From Massilia soli (GTDB lineage Bacteria > Pseudomonadota > Gammaproteobacteria > Burkholderiales > Burkholderiaceae_D): DNA of 64,000 nucleotides. The notes beneath the pieces are model-generated. The model ran no database searches, was not told the DNA's origin, and saw only the letters and a program-made list of their open reading frames with translations. Numbering within the stretch: position 1 is the stretch's first letter; the number at the start of each line of letters is the position of its first letter. This document shows positions 52,413 to 60,056 of this stretch, in pieces. The position numbers were made by a program, and so were the translations under genes. The stretch spans positions 806,001-870,000 of the forward strand of contig NZ_JAFBIL020000001.1 in assembly GCF_016809835.1 (NCBI RefSeq), written 5' to 3'.

Positions 52413-52432
52413 CTGTAGGAACTCTCCTACAG
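52413..52432 (+). promoter_or_regulatory. Hairpin upstream of the PEP-CTERM gene
   Basis: CTGTAGGA, loop ACTC, TCCTACAG: a perfect 8-bp inverted repeat ending 9 bp before the ATG, so it covers the ribosome site region. It could be an operator or a translational control hairpin. No sigma-54 -24/-12 element of the PrsR-controlled type is recognisable in the 280 bp upstream, which otherwise hold nothing I recognise. Confidence 0.5.
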
Positions 52433-52441
52433 TGCCATTGT

Positions 52442-53692
52442 ATGAACCGTCGCGACAACTATCTCTCCCGCAAAGCGGCTTCCGCCTTGAAGCAGCGCCT
52501 GATTGGCGTGGCGGTGGTGGCTGCCGTGGCTGGCCTGGCGGTGGTCGGGCTGATGGTGGAGCCGGAGCACGCCATCGCGGCGCGCTCTGCGATGGCAGAA
52601 ACGGCTGTACCGCCTAAAACGGCGCCGGGCACTGCCCAGCCTGCGCCAGCACCGGCGCCAGCGGCCGCGGAGCGGCGCGTCTATCCGTATTCGATCATTC
52701 CGGGCGGGGTTTCTGGCAAGGAAGAGCTTGCCAGCGTCATCAAGACCGACAAGGTCGTCGCAGCGCACTACGCGTCATTCGATGTGGCCAAGGCCTTCAA
52801 GCTGACCGTCCAGAAGCCGCGCGCGGTGTACGTCTCGTATCGCAAGGGCGACCAGGTGTACTGGACGTCCAGGAAACTCATGCTGGTCAAAGGCGAAATG
52901 CTGCTCTCGGACGGGCGCAATGAAATGCGTGCGCGCTGCGCCAACCGGATTTCCGACACGCCGCAGTTCCCGGTCGAAGTGAACGAACCAAGCGCGGAAG
53001 AACTCGACTCGGTGATGGCCGTGTCGATGGACCTGGATGACCTCGGACTCGACGACACTGGCGCGGGAACCGGGTATGGCCCTGGCCTTGGCCCGGCCAG
53101 CGGCGAACCGTCTTCCGCCAACAACGCTGGCCAGGCATCGCCGGACGCCAGCCGCACCGCGCTGGTGGCAAAGAAACCGGTCTCGGGCCGCGCCACCACC
53201 TTGCGTCCGGAGCCGTCCGACCCGTCCTCCGGCGCCACCCCGGAAACGCCGGTGGCGGTTCCGCCGCCGCAAAGCAACGATGGCGTCCCGGGCAATACGC
53301 CAGGAACTCCTCCGCTTGCGGGCGGCGGCACGCCTGCCCCATCGCCGGCACCACTGCCTGCCCCGCCGCCGGCACCATCGCCGGCCCCATCGCCCGAGCT
53401 GTCCCCGCCGCCGTCCGGTGGTCCAGTCACTCCGGGCCCGGGTGGACCGCCGCCGCGGCCCGCGCCGCCAGGCGCCAATCCGCCTGCGGGAATTCCTCCT
53501 GGCGATATCCCGGGTACGCCGTTTTTGCCGCCGGTTGTGCCCGAGCCGCCTGTGTTCCCGCCAACCGAGCTGCCGCACACGCCTGGCGAGCCGGAACACG
53601 CCCTGCCGGAGCCGGGCACGCTGCTGCTGTTCGGCGCGGCATTCGCCGGCATACTGCTGCTGCGCCGAAAGCCGGCGCGCTCGAAGCGCTGA
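52442..53692 (+). CDS. PEP-CTERM sorting domain protein with a proline-rich region
   Basis: 416 residues. An N-terminal hydrophobic segment at about 20-38 (RLIGVAVVAAVAGLAVVGLM) is a signal or anchor. A globular part of about 70-180 follows (AAHYASFDVAKAFKLTVQKP RAVYVSY...KGEMLLSDGRNE), then a long Pro/Gly/Ser-rich stretch of about 205-385. The C-terminal sorting signal is LPEPG (388-392), then LLLFGAAFAGILLL and RRKPARSKR. PEP-CTERM proteins are processed by an exosortase and are linked to exopolysaccharide and biofilm formation. The globular part is not assigned to a family. Confidence 0.85.
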   Translation: MNRRDNYLSRKAASALKQRLIGVAVVAAVAGLAVVGLMVEPEHAIAARSAMAETAVPPKTAPGTAQPAPAPAPAAAERRVYPYSIIPGGVSGKEELASVIKTDKVVAAHYASFDVAKAFKLTVQKPRAVYVSYRKGDQVYWTSRKLMLVKGEMLLSDGRNEMRARCANRISDTPQFPVEVNEPSAEELDSVMAVSMDLDDLGLDDTGAGTGYGPGLGPASGEPSSANNAGQASPDASRTALVAKKPVSGRATTLRPEPSDPSSGATPETPVAVPPPQSNDGVPGNTPGTPPLAGGGTPAPSPAPLPAPPPAPSPAPSPELSPPPSGGPVTPGPGGPPPRPAPPGANPPAGIPPGDIPGTPFLPPVVPEPPVFPPTELPHTPGEPEHALPEPGTLLLFGAAFAGILLLRRKPARSKR

Positions 53693-53702
53693 GCTTCCAG
53701 CA

Positions 53703-54395
53703 TTAATTGGACAGCAGAATCCCGTTCTGGCGACGTTGCAGGAAAGCGATGCCGACCAGGATGCTGAACGAAATCGCCAGCAGGATCAGCGCGTAGGCGT
53801 GGGCGGCGTCGTAGTTCAGCTTCTGGGCTTCGTCATACAGCGCAATCGACGCCACCCGCGTCTGGCCGGGGATATTACCCCCGAGCATAAGGACGACGCC
53901 GAATTCCCCCATCGTATGCGCGAAGCTGAGCGACACGCCGGTCAGGATGCCGTGCTTTGACAGCGGCATCACGATCGACCAGAACACTTGCCGTTTGGTC
54001 AGCCCGAGGGCGAGGGCGGTGTCCTTCATCTCGCGCCGCACCGAGCGGAACGCGGCCTGGAACGGCTGCACCGCGAACGGCAGGCTATAGATCACCGAGC
54101 CGATCACCAGGCCGGCAAACGAGAAGGGCAGCGGCTGGCCGAATACCGATACCCAGGCGGCGCCGATCGGTTGCTGCGGCGCCATCAGCACCAGTAAATA
54201 GAAGCCGATCACCGTCGGCGGCAGCACGATCGGCAGGCTGACCAGGGTTTCGATGAAGATGACGCCGCGCATGCGGCTGTTGTTGAGCCAGTTGGCCAGC
54301 GGCATGCCAAGCACCAGCAGCACCAGCGATGAAACGAAGGCAAGCTTGAGCGTCAGGCCGATCGCGTTCCACAGTTCGGGTGGCAGGCCGGTCAT
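53703..54395 (-). CDS. modB: Molybdate ABC transporter permease ModB
   Basis: 230 residues with five or six membrane helices. The ABC permease signature is LGLTKRQVFWSIVMPLSKHG, with HTMGEFGVVLMLGGNIPGQT following, the ModB hallmark. Its start overlaps the modA stop codon (ATGA at 54392-54395). The expected next gene, modC for the ATPase, is absent: the PEP-CTERM gene ends 10 bp away in the opposite direction. Confidence 0.92.
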   Translation of the reverse strand: MTGLPPELWNAIGLTLKLAFVSSLVLLVLGMPLANWLNNSRMRGVIFIETLVSLPIVLPPTVIGFYLLVLMAPQQPIGAAWVSVFGQPLPFSFAGLVIGSVIYSLPFAVQPFQAAFRSVRREMKDTALALGLTKRQVFWSIVMPLSKHGILTGVSLSFAHTMGEFGVVLMLGGNIPGQTRVASIALYDEAQKLNYDAAHAYALILLAISFSILVGIAFLQRRQNGILLSN

Positions 54396-55171
54396 TCGGT
54401 GCCGTCCGCCGCTGCCCCCGGCAGGCCGAAGCCGCTGCGCTGGAGAATGTCGCGTGCGGCCGGGGTGTGCAGGAACTGCAGGAAGCGCGCCGCCAGCGGA
54501 TTGTCTTTCCCATGCCGGGTCAGCACCACGCCCTGCTCGAGCGGCGCCAGGCCCTGCTGCGGCACCACATAGTGGCGGCCCACGCCCTTCATGCGTGGCG
54601 AGAGCACCGTCGCCAGCGAGACGATGCCGACTTGGGCGTTTCCGGTCTGGACGAACTGGGCGGCCTGGGCGACATTGTCGCCAAGGGCCAGCTTGCCTTC
54701 CACGTGCTGCCAGACGCCGTGATGCACCAGCGCGGCGCGCGCGGCGCGGCCATACGGCGCCACCTCGGGGTTGGCGATCGCTACCCGGCGCAGGCGGGCG
54801 TCGGCGAACAGCCGCATGCCCACGGCGGGGTCAAGGCGCGGGTCCAGCGTCCACACCGCCAGCCGTCCGATCGCATAGGGCGTGAGCGAGGCCGGGTCGG
54901 CCGCGCCTTGCTGCGCCAGCTGGCGCGGGTAGTCCATGTCGGCCGACATGAATACATCGAATGGCGCCCCGCGCTTGATCTGGGCGAAGAAGTTTCCCGA
55001 GGCGCCGGTGGACACCTTGACCTCGGCCCCCGGCACCTGCTTGCGGAACGCGGCGCTGAGTTCGTCGATACAATAAACCAGGTCGGATGCGGCCGCCACC
55101 AGCAGCGTGCCGGCCTGCGCCAGCGGCATCGCGGCGACCATCATCAGGAAGAGTAATTTTTTCACAAGCAC
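54392..55171 (-). CDS. modA: Molybdate-binding periplasmic protein ModA
   Basis: 259 residues, probably from a GTG at 55171 (a second GTG at 55165 also fits). Signal peptide of about 20 residues (MLVKKLLFLMMVAAMPLAQA|G). The family pattern is LLVAAASDLVYCIDELSAAF, then STGASGNFFAQIKRGAPFDV, FMSADMDYPRQL, ANPEVAPYGRAARAAL. It binds molybdate or tungstate and hands it to ModB. Confidence 0.92.
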   Translation of the reverse strand: MLVKKLLFLMMVAAMPLAQAGTLLVAAASDLVYCIDELSAAFRKQVPGAEVKVSTGASGNFFAQIKRGAPFDVFMSADMDYPRQLAQQGAADPASLTPYAIGRLAVWTLDPRLDPAVGMRLFADARLRRVAIANPEVAPYGRAARAALVHHGVWQHVEGKLALGDNVAQAAQFVQTGNAQVGIVSLATVLSPRMKGVGRHYVVPQQGLAPLEQGVVLTRHGKDNPLAARFLQFLHTPAARDILQRSGFGLPGAAADGTE

Positions 55172-55271
55172 ATTCTACGACAGGACCTGCCGCCACAGCC
55201 ACTGGCGCTGGACGCGCCGGCGCTTGCGCTACAATGGGCGGCTGTTTTGTCCAAAAAAGAAGTCCGTCCCG

Positions 55272-57332
55272 ATGTCGACCGCCCCCAAGTTTGGCCTGAA
55301 CGTTCCCCAGAGCGAAGCCGTGATGTATCTCGACGGTCCGTGCCTGGTGCTGGCGGGCGCCGGTTCCGGCAAGACGCGCGTGATCACCCAGAAAATCGCC
55401 CACCTGATCGAGGACCGCGGCTACGATCCGCGCACCATCGCCGCGCTGACCTTCACCAACAAGGCGGCGCTGGAAATGCAGGAGCGCATCGCCAAGCTGC
55501 TCAAGCAGCCGCGCCAGGCCAAACAGCTGACGGTGTCGACCTTCCATTCGCTGGGCGTGAAAATCCTGCGCCAGGAAGCCGGCGGCGTCGGGCTGAAGGA
55601 CCGCTTCTCGATCATGGACAGCGACGATTGTTTCGCGCTGGTCTCCGACCTGGCCATTACCACCGACAAGCAACTGGTGCGCCAGATCCAGAATGCGATT
55701 TCGCTATGGAAGAACGGCCTGGTCGACCCGGAGCTGGCCATCAGGAACGCCAAAGACGAGGACGAGGCCCAGTCCGCGCGCATCTACCGCAGCTATGTCG
55801 CCACGCTGGCCGCCTACCAGGCGGTCGATTTCGACGACCTGATCCGCCTGCCGGTCGAGTTGTTCCGGAATAACGACCCGATCCGCGACAAGTGGCAGCG
55901 CCGCCTGCGCTACCTGCTGATGGACGAGTACCAGGATACCAACACCTGCCAGTACGAGCTGGTCAAGCTGCTGGTCACCGGCATCGGCAAGAAGCCGATG
56001 TTTACCGCCGTGGGCGACGACGACCAGGCCATTTACGCCTGGCGCGGCGCCTCGGTCGAGAACCTGAAGACCCTGGGCGACGATTTCCCCGACCTCAAGG
56101 TCATCAAGCTGGAACAGAATTACCGCTCGACGACCCGCATCTTGCAGGCGGCCAATGCGGTGATCTCGAACAACCCGAAACTGTTCGAGAAGGCGCTGTG
56201 GTCCGAGCACGGCCTGGGCGAGCCGGTCAAGGTGCTGGGCATGCAGAACGACGAGCAGGAGGCCGAGCAGGTGGCCATCATGATCTCGGCCGACCATTTC
56301 CAGCGCAAGAACAAATGGTCCGACTACGCGATCTTGTACCGCGGCAACCATCAAGCCCGGATCATCGAGCAGTGCCTGCGCAAGGAGCGTATCCCGTACA
56401 CCATCTCCGGCGGCCAGAGTTTCTTCGACAAGGCCGAAATCAAGGACATCATCAGCTACCTGCGCCTGATCGCCAACGAGGGCGACGACCCGGCCTTCAT
56501 CCGCGCGGTGACCACGCCCAAGCGCGGGGTCGGCATGGCCACGCTGGAAGTGCTGGGCGAATTCTCCAAGCAGTGGAACTGCTCGCTGTTCGAGGCCGTC
56601 TTCAAGGGCGGGCTGGAAGCCAAGCTGCCGGACCGCCAGCTGTTGCCGCTGCGCTCATTTTGTAACTTTATCAACCAGCTGGAAGCGCGCGCCAGCCGGC
56701 CGGGACCGTCGGGCAGCGGCGAGAACGCCGCCTCGGTGCTGGACGACATGATGAAGGAAATTAACTACGAAGGTTATCTGTACGACACCTTCGAGGAACG
56801 CGCCGCCCAGAGCAAGATGCAGAACGTGTTGGAATTTACCAACTGGCTGAAAGAACGCGGCTGCGGCGGCCGCGACAAGACGGGCGAGGAAAAGAACCTG
56901 CTCGAACTGACCCAGATGGTGGCGCTGATGTCGATGCTGGAAGGCGCCGACGAAGAGCAGGACGCGGTCCGCATGTCGACCCTGCACGCCTCGAAAGGGC
57001 TGGAGTACCCGCACGTGTTCCTGGTCGGCGTCGAAGAAGGCATCCTGCCGCACAAGGGCGATCCGGATGCGCCGGTGGAAACCATCGCCGCGCGGGTGGA
57101 GGAAGAGCGCCGCCTGATGTACGTCGGCATTACCCGGGCCCAGCGCACCCTGCAGATCACCTGGTGCAAGAAACGCAAGCGCGCCGGCGAGCACGTGCAC
57201 TGCGATGTGTCGCGCTTCATCAAGGAAATGGCGCTCGACGTCGGCGACGCCGTCCCGACCGAGGCCGAAACCATTTCGCCGAAGGACCGGCTGGCCAGCC
57301 TGAAGGCGCTGCTGGCGACGCCAAAAGTGTAA
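55272..57332 (+). CDS. rep: ATP-dependent DNA helicase Rep
   Basis: 686 residues from ATG 55272. An earlier in-frame start would overlap modA in the antisense direction and adds nothing conserved. It is a UvrD/Rep SF1 3'-5' helicase: Walker A AGAGSGKT (28-35), motif Ia LTFTNKAALEM, motif II DEYQDTN (218-224), motif III AVGDDDQAIYAWRGA, motif IV LEQNYRST, motif V MSTLHASKGLEYPHVFLVGV, motif VI YVGITRAQ. Rep clears proteins ahead of replication forks. The spelling of motif II and of the 2B subdomain fits Rep better than UvrD. Confidence 0.93.
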   Translation: MSTAPKFGLNVPQSEAVMYLDGPCLVLAGAGSGKTRVITQKIAHLIEDRGYDPRTIAALTFTNKAALEMQERIAKLLKQPRQAKQLTVSTFHSLGVKILRQEAGGVGLKDRFSIMDSDDCFALVSDLAITTDKQLVRQIQNAISLWKNGLVDPELAIRNAKDEDEAQSARIYRSYVATLAAYQAVDFDDLIRLPVELFRNNDPIRDKWQRRLRYLLMDEYQDTNTCQYELVKLLVTGIGKKPMFTAVGDDDQAIYAWRGASVENLKTLGDDFPDLKVIKLEQNYRSTTRILQAANAVISNNPKLFEKALWSEHGLGEPVKVLGMQNDEQEAEQVAIMISADHFQRKNKWSDYAILYRGNHQARIIEQCLRKERIPYTISGGQSFFDKAEIKDIISYLRLIANEGDDPAFIRAVTTPKRGVGMATLEVLGEFSKQWNCSLFEAVFKGGLEAKLPDRQLLPLRSFCNFINQLEARASRPGPSGSGENAASVLDDMMKEINYEGYLYDTFEERAAQSKMQNVLEFTNWLKERGCGGRDKTGEEKNLLELTQMVALMSMLEGADEEQDAVRMSTLHASKGLEYPHVFLVGVEEGILPHKGDPDAPVETIAARVEEERRLMYVGITRAQRTLQITWCKKRKRAGEHVHCDVSRFIKEMALDVGDAVPTEAETISPKDRLASLKALLATPKV

Positions 57333-57496
57333 AAACAGCCAGCTGCCAGCGCGCACGGTTGAACCCGGTTTTATTTGACACCGAAGGTCCGGCAGGAAAT
57401 ACTTGGGACTCCCGCAGCACGTCGGGAGGCCCGCGCCCGGCACCCGCCAGTTGCGACAGGATCAATCCGTGACTACTTAACGACATCGCGCCCAGC

Positions 57497-59626
57497 ATGC
57501 CTAAACTTTCCGACATCGAATCGACGCCCCTGTCTCCGCTTTACCACGTCAATGCGCTGCTTGACTCGGGGCCGGACTGGAATTACCTGATGCCCTCGAA
57601 CAATACAATCCTGTACACGTTCTCGGTCGCATCTGGCAACGAGGTACGCAACGGCACGCCGATTTCAGGCCAGTCGAGCTTCTCGATTTCCCAACAGGTC
57701 AACGCACGCAGCGCGATCGACTACATTTCCAAGCTGACCGGGATCGTTTTCGTGGAAACCAGCGACGGCGCCTCCGCCCACGTCCACCTGGCAAACATGG
57801 ACATCGCCGATGCGAACACGGTCGGCCTGTGCAGCTGGAGGGTGTCGTACGGCGCCAGCAGCGTCACCGGAGAACTGACCAGCTACGAGGCCGATGCCTG
57901 GGTCTACCTCGACAACCGCGAATGGGCCTCCCACAACGCCAACCTGGCGCCCGGCGGCAGCGGCTATGAAACCCTGCTGCACGAGCTGGGCCACATGCTC
58001 GGCCTGAAGCACCCGCACGAAGACGACATCCAGCTGTCGCCGTCGCAGGACAATACGTCCCAGACCATCATGTCGTACGACCATCTGGGCGGCCCTTATG
58101 CCCAGTTCAACAGCCTGGATATCGCGGCGCTCGACTGGCTGTACGGCCGGGACGGCCTCGGCGGCAACCTCGGCATCAACTCGGTCACCGGCGCGCGCTA
58201 CCTGAGCGGCAGCCGCTTGTCCGAGACCATCGACGGCACCCCATTCGATGACACGCTGCGCGGCGACAAGGGCAACGACACGATCAACGGCGGCGCCGGG
58301 ACCGATACCGCGGTGTTCAGCGGCAACCGGGACGGGTATGTGTTCAACGTGATGGCTGGCGACACCCTGATCGTCAGTGGCGCAGATGGCACCGATACGC
58401 TCACGTCGGTCGAGCTGTTCCAGTTCGCGGACGGCGTGTTCCTGCGCGGGCAAGTCATCGACACCACCCCGCCGGTAGCGCCGCTGGTCAATGTCGCCAA
58501 GAATGCGAACGGCTATATTGCCGGCAACGTGCCTACGCTGTTCGGCAAGACGGAGCTTAACTCGACGGTTACCATTTTTGCCGGCACGACCGCGGTCGGC
58601 ACCGGAAAATCGGACGAAAACGGTTTATTCAAGGTCACGCTGGCGGGGATGGGCAACGGCACTTACACCCTGAGCGCCGTTGCCACCGATGCGGCCGGCA
58701 ACCGATCTCCGGCAAGCAGCGTCACGTTCAAGGTCGATGGCACGCCGCCCGTGGCGCCGACGGTCGCCTTCCAGGCCGCGGCGGCCGATGGCAACCAGCC
58801 TGCCTTCTCCGGAACCGGTGAAGCGGGAAGCACGATCAAGCTGTTCAATAATGGCAGCGAGCTGATTGCCACAGCGCTGGTCGATGGCACGGGCAAGTGG
58901 AGCAGCGCCAATCCACTGGCCAATGGCAACTACAACGTGTCGGTGAAATCCTTCGATGCCGCCGACAACAACACGACGGCCGCGACGGCGTTCACGTTCG
59001 TGGTCAACAGCTCCCTGAACAGGGTCGGTACGGCGGCAAACGACGTCATCACCGGGACCTCCGGCAACAACGCCTTGCAAGGGATGGCTGGCATCGACAC
59101 CGCGCTGTACACGGGCGCGCGCGCCGGCTACGCGATCGATGCCTCGGCCAACGGCTATATCGTCGCTTCGGCTGCCGACGGCCGCGATTCGCTGATCGGG
59201 GTCGAACGCCTCAAGTTCTCCGACATGTCGGTGGCGATCGACATTGAAGGCAACGGCGGCATGGCTTACCGGGTGTACAACGCGATCTTCGCGCGCGAGC
59301 CTGATCTGGTCGGCCTCGGGTTCTGGATCGATCACCTGGACGACGGCCTGACGCTCAACTATGTGGCCAGCCGCTTCCTCGCCAGCGAAGAGTTTTTCGA
59401 TCGCTTTGGCGCCAACCTCAGTACCCAGGACTACGTTGAAAAACTGTATTTGAACGTGCTGAACCGGCCACTCGACCAGGACGGCTTCAATTTCTGGGTG
59501 GCCGCGCTGGACCGCGGTGTCCCGCGCGAGGATATCCTGATCGAGTTCAGCGAAAGCATCGAGAACAAGGCGCAGGTGATCGGCGCCATCGAGCACGGCA
59601 TCGAATATGTCCCGTGGCTCGGCTGA
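57497..59626 (+). CDS. Serralysin-like metzincin protease with Ig-like and DUF4214 domains
   Basis: 709 residues without a signal peptide. The metzincin zinc site is HELGHMLGLKH (162-172), with the Met-turn IMSYD (191-195) and the M10C-like start (LDSGPDWNYLM). One hemolysin-type repeat stretch follows (FDDTLRGDKGNDTINGGAGT, then DTAVFSG). Two Ig-like domains have the Big pattern (DTTPPVAPLVNVAKNANGYI and DGTPPVAPTVAFQAAAADG). A second calcium-binding stretch is at about 510-580. Two DUF4214 repeats close the protein (YRVYNAIFAREPDLVGLGFW and YLNVLNRPLDQDGFNFW). Such proteins are exported by type I secretion, whose genes are not in this window. Proteolysis is the likely role, with DUF4214 possibly tied to surface polysaccharides. 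Confidence 0.85.
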   Translation: MPKLSDIESTPLSPLYHVNALLDSGPDWNYLMPSNNTILYTFSVASGNEVRNGTPISGQSSFSISQQVNARSAIDYISKLTGIVFVETSDGASAHVHLANMDIADANTVGLCSWRVSYGASSVTGELTSYEADAWVYLDNREWASHNANLAPGGSGYETLLHELGHMLGLKHPHEDDIQLSPSQDNTSQTIMSYDHLGGPYAQFNSLDIAALDWLYGRDGLGGNLGINSVTGARYLSGSRLSETIDGTPFDDTLRGDKGNDTINGGAGTDTAVFSGNRDGYVFNVMAGDTLIVSGADGTDTLTSVELFQFADGVFLRGQVIDTTPPVAPLVNVAKNANGYIAGNVPTLFGKTELNSTVTIFAGTTAVGTGKSDENGLFKVTLAGMGNGTYTLSAVATDAAGNRSPASSVTFKVDGTPPVAPTVAFQAAAADGNQPAFSGTGEAGSTIKLFNNGSELIATALVDGTGKWSSANPLANGNYNVSVKSFDAADNNTTAATAFTFVVNSSLNRVGTAANDVITGTSGNNALQGMAGIDTALYTGARAGYAIDASANGYIVASAADGRDSLIGVERLKFSDMSVAIDIEGNGGMAYRVYNAIFAREPDLVGLGFWIDHLDDGLTLNYVASRFLASEEFFDRFGANLSTQDYVEKLYLNVLNRPLDQDGFNFWVAALDRGVPREDILIEFSESIENKAQVIGAIEHGIEYVPWLG

Positions 59627-59685
59627 CCAAGGTCCGCGGTTGCCGCGCGCTGGCATAATGGCGGCTTTGCCGCAAGGACTATGCC

Positions 59686-59889
59686 GTGAGTAACGAAGAC
59701 CGTTTCGTCGATATCGAAATCAAGCTGGCGCACCAGGAAGACCTGGTCGAATCGCTGAACCAGATGGTGTACCAGCAAAGCCGCCGCATCGACCAGCTCG
59801 AAGCGATGGTGGCCGGCCTTGCCGAACACATCCGCACCAGCGCGCAAGCGGGCGGCGGACCGCTCAACGAGCCGCCGCCGCACTACTGA
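59686..59889 (+). CDS. slyX: SlyX family protein
   Basis: 67 residues from a GTG at 59686. A single coiled-coil helix (IEIKLAHQEDLVESLNQMVY, QQSRRIDQLEAMVAGL) and the Pro-rich tail ending EPPPHY are both hallmarks of SlyX. The function is unknown. Confidence 0.9.
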   Translation: MSNEDRFVDIEIKLAHQEDLVESLNQMVYQQSRRIDQLEAMVAGLAEHIRTSAQAGGGPLNEPPPHY

Positions 59890-60056
59890 CCATTGGGCCT
59901 TCGCGCCCGTCAATACGGGGCGCGCGCCGCGCGCTGCCGTACACATATGCATACAAACCGGCCCGTGACGGTTGAGTTCCATGCTGCTATGATCGAACGT
60001 TCAAGCGCTGCCTGCCATCCGCGGGCAGCTTTACATTAGCGCTCGTGAAAGATGCC

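Noticed and set aside
52393-52441. Sigma-54 promoter for the PEP-CTERM gene (TGGTACG at about 52407)
   Set aside because: The TGGTACG half resembles a -24 element, but the -12 position (AGGA) lacks the needed GC dinucleotide, so the match fails.
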